Numbered from the stretch's first letter, positions 1 to 9,127 are shown. The stretch: 44,269 nucleotides of DNA from SAR92 bacterium MED-G29 (GCA_002457245.1 NTJY01000005.1:1-44269), one strand, 5' to 3'. Numbers and translations are program-made. Notes: generated from the letters alone by a model not told the origin.

Positions 1-165
1 TTCTTCGACTGGAGCTTCTTCAGCTAGAGCTTCTTCCACTTGAGCTTCTTCAGCCGGAGCTTCCTCGACTGGCGCTTCTTCCACTGGCGCTTCTTCCACT
101 GGCGCTTCTTTCACTGGCGCTTCTTTCACTGGCGCTTCTTCGACTGGAGCTTGTTCAGCCGGAGC
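1..165 (-). repeat. 15-bp tandem repeat coding A-P-V-E-E
   Basis: Eleven head-to-tail 15-base units lie inside the partial gene at the window start and continue past the edge. Units on the minus strand follow GCN-CCN-GTN-GAA-GAA with synonymous drift (GCT/GCG, GTC/GTG). Two units carry AAA in place of GAA and two have lost the Pro codon. The central units are the most alike, as expected from recent unit duplication by slippage. Confidence 0.9.
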
Positions 166-336
166 TTTCTCTGCAGATGACTCTGATGGCATAACTGCTT
201 TAATCAGCGCTTCAGCTAGCAGGATCTTAATTTTTTCGTCAGCATTGACCCAGTTCTTATCCGAATCCTTCACTGCATATCGGCCCGAACCCTTTTGATA
301 TATTGTATATTCTTTCGTTTTTTTAATAACTTTCAT
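1..336 (-). CDS. Acidic Ala/Pro/Glu pentapeptide-repeat protein, 3' end outside window
   Basis: An open frame starts at ATG 336-334 and reads 112 codons to the window edge with no stop, so the C-terminus is missing. A good ribosome site (AAGAGGA, about 6 bases before the ATG) supports the start. Residues 1-57 form a small basic/mixed domain (begins MKVIKKTKEYTIYQKGSGRY) of a kind I cannot name. From residue 58 to the edge there are eleven consecutive pentapeptides of the form A-P-V/A-E/K-E, giving a strongly acidic, probably unstructured tail. It lies downstream of aspS on the same strand, 93 bases away. The function is unknown; a charged spacer or protein-binding tail is a guess. The frame is clearly coding because the repeat keeps a strict 15-base period. 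Confidence 0.8.
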   Translation of the reverse strand, partial: MKVIKKTKEYTIYQKGSGRYAVKDSDKNWVNADEKIKILLAEALIKAVMPSESSAEKAPAEQAPVEEAPVKEAPVKEAPVEEAPVEEAPVEEAPAEEAQVEEALAEEAPVEE

Positions 337-429
337 CTGTTTTTCCTCTTTAAATGATTACTCGTTAGAGCACTTAAATCACTCACTTTCAGTGACACTT
401 CCTACAGCTTTATAAAATCCATAATCAAA

Positions 430-2199
430 TTAGTCATCTTTATTCTTAAGACGGATGTTGAGCTCTCTTAGCTGCGCTCTATCAACCTTACTTGGGGCAT
501 CGGTTAACAGGCACGCTGCTGATTGAGTTTTAGGAAAGGCAATGACATCTCGAATTGATTCAGCGCCCACCATTAGCATTATAAGGCGATCTAAGCCAAA
601 GGCGACTCCACCATGAGGGGGGGCTCCAAATTTGAGAGCATCCAGCAGAAAGCCAAACTTTTCTCGCTGCTCCTGATCATTTATTCCAAGCACCTCAAAT
701 ACAACCGCCTGCATTTCTTGGTCATGAATCCTTATCGATCCACCCCCTAATTCGACTCCATTTAATACCATATCGTAAGCTCGAGATAATGCATTAGCCG
801 GATCATTTTCAAGCTCTCGAGCAGAACAAGATGGAGCAGTGAAAGGGTGATGCAGTGGTGTCAAAGCACCAGAATCAGTCATCTCAAACATCGGAAAGTC
901 AACCACCCAGAGAGGAGCCCAGTCACAGGTGTAGAGGTCTAGATCTTCGCCAACCTTACATCTTAAAGCACCCAGAGCTTCACTTACAACGGAAGCGATA
1001 TCTGCACCAAAGAATACAATATCCCCATTTTGAGCGCTAACTCTCTCCATAACCGATAATGTTACATCGTCACCTAAAAACTTGATAATTGGCGATTGAA
1101 GTCCTTCGATTCCATCTTCTAACGAGTTCACCTTAATCCAAGCTAATCCCTTTGCTCCATAGATACCAACAAACTTGGTATAGTCATCGATCTGTTTTCT
1201 CGATAAATCTCCGCCTCCAGGGACTTTCAGGGCAGTTACACGGGATAGGGGATCATTCGCAGGCCCTGAAAACACTTTAAATTCAATATCCTTCAACAAA
1301 TCCTTGATTTCAACTAACTCCAGTGGGATGCGCAGATCAGGCTTGTCGGATCCATAACGATGCATCGCGTCCTTATAAGTCATTTGGGGAAATTTAGAGA
1401 ACTCGACATTTAGATGTTCAGAGAAGACACTCGTTATCATCCTTTCAGTTGTTGACATAATATCGTCCTCGCTTACAAAAGAGGCCTCGATGTCAATTTG
1501 AGTAAATTCTGGCTGCCTATCTGCGCGTAAATCTTCATCTCTAAAACATTTTGCAATCTGATAGTAACGATCAAATCCTGCAACCATGAGCATTTGCTTA
1601 AATAGTTGAGGGGATTGCGGCATTGCAAAAAACTCACCCGGATGTGTTCTTGATGGAATGAGGTAATCTCTTGCACCTTCAGGAGTTGCCCGCGTCATGA
1701 TTGGAGTCTCTATATCTAAATATCCATCATCAACTAAGAAATTCCTTATCGAAGAGGTAACTGCTGAACGAAAACGTAATGCACTTTGCATATCTTTACG
1801 ACGCAAATCCATATATCGATATTTCAACCGAACGTCTTCACCAACAGTGACAAACTCATCCATCTGAAATGGCGGAGTTTGAGCGTTGTTTAGTATTTCC
1901 AGTTCAGTACCATAAACCTCGATCTCACCAGTATCCATGCTCGTATTGACCGTGTCTGCAGTTCTTGGCCTAACCACCCCGGTCACCTTAAGAACAAACT
2001 CTGACCTTACTCTATCTGCAGTATCAAAAAATGTTCCAGCATCAGAATCAAAGACTACCTGAACGATACCTTCTCTATCTCGAAGATCGAGAAAGATAAC
2101 GCCTCCGTGATCGCGGCGTCTATCGACCCATCCAGTTAATATGATTTTTTGATCGCAATGAGAGCTTCTCACTTCGCCACAATATATTGTTCGATCCAT
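430..2199 (-). CDS. aspS: Aspartate--tRNA ligase (probably Asp/Asn non-discriminating)
   Basis: Class II aminoacyl-tRNA synthetase of 589 residues, the normal length for bacterial-type AspRS. An N-terminal OB-fold anticodon domain (about 1-105) is followed by the catalytic core, with motif 2 at 219-236 ([18 protein letters not shown]). A GAD insertion lies at roughly 290-400 and motif 3 at about 530-543 ([14 protein letters not shown]). His31 in RRRDHGG and the absence of a Lys near residue 82 match the non-discriminating P. aeruginosa enzyme; E. coli has Leu and Lys there. This protein may therefore also charge tRNA-Asn with Asp, which would need GatCAB elsewhere in the genome (inference). 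The start is set by AGGA nine bases upstream. The fmdB-like gene ends 24 bases upstream, so the two are probably co-transcribed. Confidence 0.97.
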   Translation of the reverse strand: MDRTIYCGEVRSSHCDQKIILTGWVDRRRDHGGVIFLDLRDREGIVQVVFDSDAGTFFDTADRVRSEFVLKVTGVVRPRTADTVNTSMDTGEIEVYGTELEILNNAQTPPFQMDEFVTVGEDVRLKYRYMDLRRKDMQSALRFRSAVTSSIRNFLVDDGYLDIETPIMTRATPEGARDYLIPSRTHPGEFFAMPQSPQLFKQMLMVAGFDRYYQIAKCFRDEDLRADRQPEFTQIDIEASFVSEDDIMSTTERMITSVFSEHLNVEFSKFPQMTYKDAMHRYGSDKPDLRIPLELVEIKDLLKDIEFKVFSGPANDPLSRVTALKVPGGGDLSRKQIDDYTKFVGIYGAKGLAWIKVNSLEDGIEGLQSPIIKFLGDDVTLSVMERVSAQNGDIVFFGADIASVVSEALGALRCKVGEDLDLYTCDWAPLWVVDFPMFEMTDSGALTPLHHPFTAPSCSARELENDPANALSRAYDMVLNGVELGGGSIRIHDQEMQAVVFEVLGINDQEQREKFGFLLDALKFGAPPHGGVAFGLDRLIMLMVGAESIRDVIAFPKTQSAACLLTDAPSKVDRAQLRELNIRLKNKDD

Positions 2200-2223
2200 T
2201 TAATTTAATCCTACGCTTCCTAA

Positions 2224-2538
2224 TTACTGAGAATTAGATGCTTTATTATTACTATCCTTCGCCGTCTTTTTTTCAGTTTCAGTCGATTTTTGAGTTGAAG
2301 AATCACCGGGCTTTTCTGTAGCCGATGATTTATCATCCACGATGTTTCTTTTACTGCCTTGTTTAAAATCTGTTTCATACCAACCACTTCCGCTTAACCT
2401 AAATCCGGATGCTGAAATGAGCTTTTTCAAAGTCGGCTTACCGCAAGCGGGGCAATCTATCAACGGTGGATCGCTCATTTTTTGAAGTTTGTCTAGCTCG
2501 TGACCACATGATTGACAACGATACTCATAAATCGGCAT
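2224..2538 (-). CDS. FmdB-family zinc ribbon protein
   Basis: Protein of 104 residues with the FmdB/CxxC_CxxC regulatory-protein signature: it begins MPIYEYRC and has two zinc knuckles, C8-x2-C11 and C29-x2-C32, followed by the SGFRLSGSGWYETDF stretch typical of the family. The C-terminal 40 residues are Lys/Ser/Thr/Glu-rich and low in complexity. Proteins of this family commonly sit next to aspS in gammaproteobacteria, as here (24-base gap). The name comes from a putative regulator of formamide/amidase genes, but no biochemical role is established for the aspS-linked members. A nucleic-acid or protein-binding zinc ribbon is the safest reading. Confidence 0.9.
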   Translation of the reverse strand: MPIYEYRCQSCGHELDKLQKMSDPPLIDCPACGKPTLKKLISASGFRLSGSGWYETDFKQGSKRNIVDDKSSATEKPGDSSTQKSTETEKKTAKDSNNKASNSQ

Positions 2539-2707
2539 TACTTCGGTTCCAATCTGATAAATGTTAAATCAGGCCTTCCCCCTCTACTTGTCAGGGGTTC
2601 GCAGTATACATGAGGGATAGCCCTGTGAGAATGGTATTCATTAGGTGGCTTTTGAACATGAATAGCTTAAAAAACTAAAAAGAGTATTACATAATTGAAT
2701 TAGAAAA

Positions 2708-3127
2708 TTATATAGAAATTAAATTAGGTTCTAGCCTTAGACGTATGCTTTCTATCGTTTTTTTAAGAATTCTATTGTCGTAAGGTATCGTATTAACCTG
2801 ACCCCAAATAGGCTTAGGCCAGCAGGCATCTTTTTTGTATCGACAAACATGATGCATATGTAATTGAGATACGATATTTCCGATGGTAGCAATATTTAGT
2901 TTGTCAGGTGAAAAAATTTCTACCAAAGACTCTGATATCCAGGAGGACTCCAAAAGAATCTGATGCCTGTCATCCGGGCTTAATTGATATATCTCTTCAA
3001 TATCCTTTCGCCGAGGAATTAAAATTACCCACGGATAATTTGAGTCGTTACACAAACGAACAGAACTCAGAGGTAGATCTCCTATCCTAACGCTATCAGA
3101 TTCTAAACTAGCATGAAGTTCAAACAT
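2708..3127 (-). CDS. HIT (histidine triad) family protein
   Basis: Protein of 139 residues. The histidine triad is at residues 90-93 (QLHMHHVCR), followed by the family's downstream W-P-x-P-x-W-G element. HIT proteins are nucleotide hydrolases or transferases that act on nucleoside phosphoramidates and dinucleoside polyphosphates; the substrate here cannot be read from sequence. The ATG at 3127 is backed by AAGGA six bases upstream. The gene precedes fmdB/aspS on the same strand with a 169-base gap in which I see no gene. It is divergent from proS, with only 91 bases between the starts. Confidence 0.9.
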   Translation of the reverse strand: MFELHASLESDSVRIGDLPLSSVRLCNDSNYPWVILIPRRKDIEEIYQLSPDDRHQILLESSWISESLVEIFSPDKLNIATIGNIVSQLHMHHVCRYKKDACWPKPIWGQVNTIPYDNRILKKTIESIRLRLEPNLISI

Positions 3128-3218
3128 TCTTTATCCTTACCTCCTCAGATGTGCAACAGAGCAAATATCAACAGGAAAATGGTAACATCATCTTCCCTTC
3201 TCAGGTTTAAAAGAAATC

Positions 3219-4937
3219 ATGCGCGCAAGTAAATACTTAATTACAACCAAAAAAGAATCTCCGGCAGATGCAGAAATTATCAGTCATCAATTAATGTTAC
3301 GAGCAGGTATGATACGAAAGGTAGCATCAGGGCTTTATTCTTGGATGCCCTTGGGACTGAGAGTATTCCGAAAAGTTGAAACTATAGTGAGAGAAGAAAT
3401 GGATCGATCAGGTGCACTGGAGTTAATGATGCCAGTTGTGCAGCCAGCCGATCTGTGGGAGGAATCAGGCCGATGGAGTCAATTTGGCCCAGAACTTCTG
3501 AGATTAAACGATCGACATGATCGTGATTTTTGTCTTGGACCAACACATGAAGAGGTCATCACCGATATAATTAGAAGCGAGATTAGTAGCTACAAACAGC
3601 TGCCTGCTAACTTTTATCAAATCCAAACTAAATTTAGAGATGAAAGAAGACCTCGATTTGGTGTAATGCGAACTCGAGAGTTTTGTATGAAAGATGCCTA
3701 CTCCTTTCATAGCAATGCAGAATCCTTGCAAGAAACCTATCAACTTATGTATCAAACGTACTCAACCATCTTCGATAGAACCGGTCTCGACTACCGTGCT
3801 GTGCTAGCAGATACAGGCAGCATAGGAGGTAGTCTCTCACATGAATTCCATGTTCTGGCCGATTCCGGTGAGGATGCCATTGTTTTTTCAACAGAGAGTG
3901 ATTATGCGGCAAATATAGAAAAAGCCTCATCGCTTGTTCTAGATAAAAAGAAAGAAGCGGCGGATGTTAAAACTGAGATCACAACTCCGGATGTGCATAC
4001 CATAGGGGAGCTCTGTAAGTTTTTGTCATTAACCGCTGACAAAACCATTAAAACGTTAATCATTTCTACCGAAGATTCTGGCAAAGATAAATTAGTCGCT
4101 CTAGCTCTAAGAGGCGACCATCAACTCAATGAGTTAAAAGTCAAAAATATCTTAGGGATAAATGGCGATCTATGTCTTGCAAGTGAGGAGGAAATAAAAA
4201 AAGCTCTCAACTGCCATCCAGGGTCTATTGGACCTATAGATCTTAATTTACCTCTAATTGTTGACTCCAGCGCTGCGTGTGTTTCAAATTTTGTATGTGG
4301 AGCAAATAAAGACGGCTATCATTTTAAAAATGTCAGTTGGGATCGAGATTGCGGAGAACTATCTATCTCTGATATTCGCAATGTAGTATCTGGCGATTTC
4401 AGTCCTGATGGAAAGGGAAAACTGGAGATAAAGCGTGGTATCGAGGTGGGTCATATTTTTCAACTAGGAACAAAATACAGTGAAGCAATGAAAGCAACTG
4501 TTCTGGATGAAAATGGAAAAGAACAATTCATGAGTATGGGCTGCTATGGCATTGGAGTTAGTCGCATTGTTGCCGCTGCAATAGAACAAAATCATGATGA
4601 CAACGGAATCATTTGGCCTGAGGCTATAGCGCCGTTTCAAACCGTCATAGTGCCTATCAATATGCACAAATCAGAGCACGTGAGAGCAGTGTGTGAGAAC
4701 CTGTACCTGAGTCTTATGGATGCTGGAGTTGATACATTATTCATGGATGAGCCTAAAGCTAGGCTCGGAGTTATGTTAGCTGATGTTGAATTAATAGGAG
4801 TTCCACACAGAATCGTGATCGGAGAGAGAGGCCTACAAGATGGAATTATTGAATATCGTCATCGCAGGGCCTCAGAGAATGTTGACATCAAACTCAATGA
4901 GATCGTTGACTTCATTAAAAATATCGCAAAAAGATAG
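3219..4937 (+). CDS. proS: Proline--tRNA ligase
   Basis: Bacterial-type class II ProRS of 572 residues, which charges tRNA-Pro in the cytoplasm. The N-terminal core carries motif 1 ([20 protein letters not shown]) and motif 2 ([20 protein letters not shown]). A YbaK-like editing insertion, which clears Ala-tRNA-Pro, occupies roughly residues 225-400. Motif 3 ([15 protein letters not shown]) and the anticodon-binding domain follow. Length and domain order are normal. The DUF1445 gene begins 24 bases after the stop on the same strand, so proS may be the first gene of the D-glutamate/5-oxoproline transcript. Confidence 0.98.
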   Translation: MRASKYLITTKKESPADAEIISHQLMLRAGMIRKVASGLYSWMPLGLRVFRKVETIVREEMDRSGALELMMPVVQPADLWEESGRWSQFGPELLRLNDRHDRDFCLGPTHEEVITDIIRSEISSYKQLPANFYQIQTKFRDERRPRFGVMRTREFCMKDAYSFHSNAESLQETYQLMYQTYSTIFDRTGLDYRAVLADTGSIGGSLSHEFHVLADSGEDAIVFSTESDYAANIEKASSLVLDKKKEAADVKTEITTPDVHTIGELCKFLSLTADKTIKTLIISTEDSGKDKLVALALRGDHQLNELKVKNILGINGDLCLASEEEIKKALNCHPGSIGPIDLNLPLIVDSSAACVSNFVCGANKDGYHFKNVSWDRDCGELSISDIRNVVSGDFSPDGKGKLEIKRGIEVGHIFQLGTKYSEAMKATVLDENGKEQFMSMGCYGIGVSRIVAAAIEQNHDDNGIIWPEAIAPFQTVIVPINMHKSEHVRAVCENLYLSLMDAGVDTLFMDEPKARLGVMLADVELIGVPHRIVIGERGLQDGIIEYRHRRASENVDIKLNEIVDFIKNIAKR

Positions 4938-4961
4938 CGAAAAATTAATTTTGGATAAATC

Positions 4962-5747
4962 ATGTTAAGCCAACTAACGCCCAACGAGTTACGCTTAATG
5001 ATCCGCAATGGGCATTTCGATGGAATGACCTCAGGATACTGTCAAGGATTTATTCAGTGTAATCTGGTTATCCTGCCTGCAGATTGGGCAGAAGATTTCC
5101 TAGGCTTTTGCAAAGCCAATCCAAAGCCCTGTCCATTAATCAGCAAATCAGTTATTGGAGATCCAATCTTAGCTGATCTGGGGAAAGATATTGACATTAG
5201 GTCAGATATATCTCGCTATAGAATTTTTAAACATGGTGAATTGTGCAGAGAAGTTCGAGATATTACAGACGTTTGGCAAGATAATTTAGTAGCTTTTCTG
5301 CTAGGTTGCTCGTTTTCATTTGAAGAAGCACTCATCTCAAGCGGACTTGAGGTAAGAAATATAAGTCAAGGTGTTAATGTACCGATGTATCGTAGTGATA
5401 TCGATTGTCAGCCGTTTGGCGCCTTTTATGGAAAAATGGTAGTAAGCATGCGGCCTTTCAATTCAAGTGATTCTGAGCTAGCAAAACAAATTTCCACTCG
5501 TTTCCCAAAGGTTCATGGCGCTCCTATTCATCACGGAAATCCTAGTGAGATCGGTATTTTTGATTTAAACAAACCTGACTATGGAGATGCTGTTAATTTA
5601 AAAGAAGGAGAGGAGCCCCTTTTTTGGGCTTGCGGAGTGACGCCACAGGTTGCGTTGGAGCAAGCTAAGCCTCCTCTTTGCATTACGCACAGTCCCGGTT
5701 GCATGCTCGTAACTGACCTACTAAATAGTACTCTCGAACAAGCATAG
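4962..5747 (+). CDS. DUF1445 / D-glutamate cyclase N-half-like protein (YcsI family)
   Basis: Protein of 261 residues matching the DUF1445 'putative hydro-lyase' family along its full length. Family blocks seen are DIRSDISRYRIF, FLLGCSFSFEEAL, NVPMYRS, GKMVVSMRPF, RFPKVHGAPIHHGNP, FWACGVTPQ and ITHSPGCM. B. subtilis YcsI, a member, sits in the pxpABC region. DUF1445 is also the N-terminal half of mammalian D-glutamate cyclase DGLUCY, which dehydrates D-glutamate to 5-oxo-D-proline. Here it lies directly upstream of pxpA (34-base gap). The C-terminal half of DGLUCY (DUF4392) is fused to PxpC three genes later. A role in producing or handling 5-oxoproline from D-Glu is inferred from family and context; the older label 'hydro-lyase' is unproven. 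Confidence 0.92.
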   Translation: MLSQLTPNELRLMIRNGHFDGMTSGYCQGFIQCNLVILPADWAEDFLGFCKANPKPCPLISKSVIGDPILADLGKDIDIRSDISRYRIFKHGELCREVRDITDVWQDNLVAFLLGCSFSFEEALISSGLEVRNISQGVNVPMYRSDIDCQPFGAFYGKMVVSMRPFNSSDSELAKQISTRFPKVHGAPIHHGNPSEIGIFDLNKPDYGDAVNLKEGEEPLFWACGVTPQVALEQAKPPLCITHSPGCMLVTDLLNSTLEQA

Positions 5748-5781
5748 TTACAGACACTCGATTTTTAGTTAGGATAGCTCG

Positions 5782-6513
5782 ATGACTCTTCTCTTAAATT
5801 GTGATCTTGGTGAAAACTCATCGCACGAGCATTCCAATGTCGATGGTGCCGTCATGCCATTTATCGATCAAGCCAATATTGCTTGCGGCTATCACGCAGG
5901 TGATTCAGGAACTATGGCACAAACAATAGACTGTGCTTTACAACACAACGTAACAATTGGGGCTCATCCTAGCTACCCTGATCGAAAAAATTTTGGTCGA
6001 ATATCTATGGATATTCCTCTTAAGGAATTAATTAATTTAGTGAAGGTCCAGATTGGGACACTTATTGAGATTGGAAAGAAAGTAGGAGCGAATGTATCTT
6101 ATGTTAAGCCTCATGGAGCGCTTTATAATGACATGATGGTCAATGGGCATATTCGAAGTGCAGTCATGCAAGCGATAAGCGAGTACCCTCAAGAGTTAAA
6201 ATTTATGCTTCAGGCAACCCCACAGTCAGACATGCATGAGCAAGAAGCTCTTATTTTTGGGCTTGATTTAATTTTTGAGGTTTTCGCAGATCGTTGCTAT
6301 GCCGATGATGGCGCTCTGCTAAACAGAAAATTGCCGGGTGCCGTACATAATCGAGAAAAAATGCTATCTCAGGTCGCTCAATTGAAAAATGAGCGCTCCA
6401 TTACCACGGTGAGTGGGCGCGTTCTGTCACTGGAGGCAGATTCAATTTGTGTCCATGGTGATAATGCAGAGGGAGTCGCTGCCATAAAACAAATTCGTGA
6501 ATTAATTCAGTAG
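5782..6513 (+). CDS. pxpA: 5-oxoprolinase subunit A (LamB/YcsF family)
   Basis: Protein of 243 residues. It is a component of the ATP-dependent prokaryotic 5-oxoprolinase PxpABC, which opens 5-oxoproline to glutamate. LamB/YcsF signatures run along the length: LNCDLGE, QANIACGYHAGD, GAHPSYPDRKNFGR, VKPHGALYNDM, FADRCYADDGALL and a C-terminal ICVHGDNAEGV. The length is typical (about 245-255). The start is marked by AGGA before the ATG at 5782. pxpB follows after six bases. Together with pxpB and the pxpC part downstream, the full enzyme is encoded. Confidence 0.96.
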   Translation: MTLLLNCDLGENSSHEHSNVDGAVMPFIDQANIACGYHAGDSGTMAQTIDCALQHNVTIGAHPSYPDRKNFGRISMDIPLKELINLVKVQIGTLIEIGKKVGANVSYVKPHGALYNDMMVNGHIRSAVMQAISEYPQELKFMLQATPQSDMHEQEALIFGLDLIFEVFADRCYADDGALLNRKLPGAVHNREKMLSQVAQLKNERSITTVSGRVLSLEADSICVHGDNAEGVAAIKQIRELIQ

Positions 6514-6519
6514 CTTCGG

Positions 6520-7245
6520 ATGACAAAATATGATCCTAATATTTCAATTGCAGGTGAAAACTCACTTATCATTCATCTTTCTGAAAAATCTGATGTAGTT
6601 GTTGCCGACAGAGTCCAGCAAATCAGTGCCTTGGTTAGAACCTATTTAGGCACTGATCTCATCGATCTAATACCCTCTTATGCATCAATACTTGTTATTT
6701 ATGATAACTTTAAGACCGATCATTTTACCGTCTCGAAGGTTTTAAGACGAACTATTTTAGAGACAGAAAACTTAAACGTAACCAATCAAGTCAGAAACGG
6801 CAACCTAATAACCCTGCCAGTCTACTACTCCTTAGAATCAGGACCTGATTTATCCAATTTAGCCAAAAATACAAACCTTTCGATTGAAGAGGTGATGGCA
6901 ATTCATCAGCAAGTTGAATATCGAGTTTATGCCATCGGATTTGCGCCTGGATTCGCATACCTTGGGCATGTTGATGAACGCATTGCTGCCCCTCGGCTAT
7001 CCACTCCCAGACTGAGAGTACCTCGTGGAGCCGTCGCAATAGCAGATCAGCAAACGGCTGTGTACCCGAATGAATCGCCCGGAGGATGGAATCTTATCGG
7101 CTTGTGCCCTACTTTAATGTTTAACCCTAACGAGATACCCTGCATGCCCATAAAGACAGGTGATAGAGTTAAATTCAAAGCAATCGAACGTAATGAATTT
7201 ATTGAGCTGGGCGGGAATTTAATAGCTATGAGCAACAACCCGTGA
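6520..7245 (+). CDS. pxpB: 5-oxoprolinase subunit B (KipI family)
   Basis: Protein of 241 residues of the KipI/allophanate-hydrolase subunit 1 family, now assigned as PxpB. The conserved core YAIGFAPGFAYLG and the segment PRLSTPRLRVPRGAVAIA...SPGGWNLIG lie in the second half. Its stop overlaps the GTG start of the next gene by four bases (GTGA), so translation is probably coupled to the PxpC fusion. KipI in Bacillus was first described as a kinase inhibitor, but co-location with pxpA and pxpC supports the 5-oxoprolinase role. Confidence 0.95.
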   Translation: MTKYDPNISIAGENSLIIHLSEKSDVVVADRVQQISALVRTYLGTDLIDLIPSYASILVIYDNFKTDHFTVSKVLRRTILETENLNVTNQVRNGNLITLPVYYSLESGPDLSNLAKNTNLSIEEVMAIHQQVEYRVYAIGFAPGFAYLGHVDERIAAPRLSTPRLRVPRGAVAIADQQTAVYPNESPGGWNLIGLCPTLMFNPNEIPCMPIKTGDRVKFKAIERNEFIELGGNLIAMSNNP

Positions 7246-9005
7246 AAGGGTTTTTGGTTATAGAGCCTGGCATTCTAAGCTCCTTTCAGGACTTGGGACG
7301 CTCGGGGCAACATGACATTGGCCTAACCGTGGGAGGGCCAATGGATGTCCTATCATTCAGAAACGCCAATCAACTGTGTAGCAATGATAAAAATGCCTCT
7401 CTTATAGAGATTACGGTTGGTGGTTTAATAATTGAATCGAACCTAACGACCTATATTGCTCTGACAGGTGCCTCTTTTCCCTTAAAAATCAATGATACAT
7501 TTGTACGCAGTTCTACTACCCATAAAATTTACTCCGGAGATCGAATAGAGATTGGCTTCGCTGAAAATGGAATGAGAGGTTATCTTGCCGTTGCTGGTGG
7601 TTTCTCGTTGGAGACAGTATTTGGCAGCTGTTCTACCGTTAAGAGAGAAAAAATTGGTGGGCTTTATGGAGACGGTCAACCAATTACACATGGGGATTTC
7701 TTACCTTGCCCCGATAATATGGTATGTCCTCCATTTTTTTGGGAGACTAATCAGTTGTTTCGTCATTCATCGAAACATTCTGAGGTAACCACAATAAGAG
7801 TTATCCTCGGATATCAGGCACAAACATTTGATTCCACTCAAAGAGGTATATTTTTTAGCAGCGAATATATCTTGTCAGACCGAAATGATCGCATGGGAGC
7901 GCGCCTAACGGGTCCATCGGTAAAATCCTCCCTTAATGGAATCCTTTCAGAGGGAATATGCCTAGGTGCCATTCAATTTCCCCCAGATGGAATGCCAATT
8001 ATTTTGCTGAGAGATCGTCAAACTATTGGTGGTTACCCAAAAATCGGCTCGGTATTTTCTCTTGATTTAGACAAATTAAGTCAACTATCACCAGATAGTA
8101 AAGTATGTTTTGAACAATTGAGTATTGAAGAGGCCCATAACCTCCTCCATCTTGATTTAGCCAGGTCAAAGCTCCACAAACCCAAAGTCAATTTAAAGGC
8201 TCTATCAGGAGAAATTGAGCAACTTTTGGTAGATAAAAACCCAAGAGGCATGCGCGCTTTATACGAGGCGATTGAACCTGGATCGTATCTAAGGGCCGCC
8301 CAGTTAATAAATAATAATCTGGGAAAGATATTAATTGGGACAGGCTTCCCAGTGAACAGCACTTTTGAGACAGATGGGCCCGTGGGCGCTATAGCTTTGT
8401 ACAATGGAATTAAGAAATTAGGCGGAGACCCTGTAATAGTTTGTGATGACCCGTTACTTAGCTTCCTTGAAAGTTCATTCAATACCTGCAAAATTCAGCC
8501 TAATCAAGATAACGCCACCAAACTACTAAAGAAATACCAACCGTCTTTGATAATTTCTATAGAGCGTCCAGGGAAAGCCTCAGATGGAGAGTACTATAAT
8601 ATGCGTGGAGTTAACATAACCCCGAAATGTGCTGACTTTGATAGCATTGTGCTAAATGCAGATTGCCCTACTATATGTATTGGAGATGGAGGAAACGAGG
8701 TGGGTATGGGTAATCTTAATGAAGCTCTGCAGAAGCTAAACATAAATCCTTCAATTACAAACTGTGATGAACTTTTAGTTGCTGATGTTTCAAATTGGGG
8801 TGCTCATGGATTATTGGCAATTCTTTCATGTTTAATAGATCAGGATTTACTTGCTGAATGGGATAATGAAAAAGTTCTTGCCTACTTATCGAAGGGCGGA
8901 AGCGTTGACGGCGTTACTGGTAAAAACACTCTTTCAGAAGATGGTATGGATTCATCCATCAGTCAAAATATTGTTAATAAATTACGTAAACTTTCGGGTT
9001 TTTAA
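7242..9005 (+). CDS. pxpC: 5-oxoprolinase subunit C fused to DUF4392 (D-glutamate cyclase C-half)
   Basis: Protein of 587 residues, about 280 more than a stand-alone PxpC. Residues 1 to about 305 are a biotin-dependent-carboxyltransferase/KipA-type PxpC (starts with IEPGILSSFQDLGRSGQHDIGL; RNDRMGARLTGP near 216; PPDGMPIILLRDRQTIGGYPKIG near 247). Residues about 318 to 587 match DUF4392: TFETDGPVGA (374-383), SIERPGKASDGEYYNMRG (439-456), CIGDGGNEVGMGN (479-491) and VSNWGAHGL (516-524). DUF4392 is the C-terminal half of mammalian D-glutamate cyclase. The reading frame is continuous with no sign of a frameshift between the parts. The GTG start overlaps the pxpB stop. The fusion suggests that 5-oxoproline made by the cyclase is handed to the oxoprolinase (inference). 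Confidence 0.95.
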   Translation: MKGFLVIEPGILSSFQDLGRSGQHDIGLTVGGPMDVLSFRNANQLCSNDKNASLIEITVGGLIIESNLTTYIALTGASFPLKINDTFVRSSTTHKIYSGDRIEIGFAENGMRGYLAVAGGFSLETVFGSCSTVKREKIGGLYGDGQPITHGDFLPCPDNMVCPPFFWETNQLFRHSSKHSEVTTIRVILGYQAQTFDSTQRGIFFSSEYILSDRNDRMGARLTGPSVKSSLNGILSEGICLGAIQFPPDGMPIILLRDRQTIGGYPKIGSVFSLDLDKLSQLSPDSKVCFEQLSIEEAHNLLHLDLARSKLHKPKVNLKALSGEIEQLLVDKNPRGMRALYEAIEPGSYLRAAQLINNNLGKILIGTGFPVNSTFETDGPVGAIALYNGIKKLGGDPVIVCDDPLLSFLESSFNTCKIQPNQDNATKLLKKYQPSLIISIERPGKASDGEYYNMRGVNITPKCADFDSIVLNADCPTICIGDGGNEVGMGNLNEALQKLNINPSITNCDELLVADVSNWGAHGLLAILSCLIDQDLLAEWDNEKVLAYLSKGGSVDGVTGKNTLSEDGMDSSISQNIVNKLRKLSGF

Positions 9006-9127
9006 TAGTTTGAAGAAAAATTTGTCGCCTTTGACATAAAAACTATTAAATAATGTCATCATTTAGTCCATTTGGTTAGTAAAAACGTAGTTTTCCTTTG
9101 TTTGATTCGTGAACGACTGCTAATATT

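Noticed and set aside
1-165. Possible CRISPR or non-coding repeat array
   Set aside because: The 15-base units are head-to-tail without spacers and keep an open frame coding A-P-V-E-E, so it is a coding repeat.
360-400. Small hairpin after aspS as a terminator
   Set aside because: Five-base arms only and no T-run; the downstream gene has its own ribosome site and may be co-transcribed.
8081-8491. 136-codon minus-strand open frame
   Set aside because: It is antisense to the PxpC-DUF4392 junction and has no recognisable domain; the plus frame is conserved on both sides.
7242-9005. PxpC-DUF4392 as a sequencing frameshift joining two genes
   Set aside because: The frame runs through both domains without a stop and with a short linker of about 12 residues; no second start with a ribosome site is seen at the junction.
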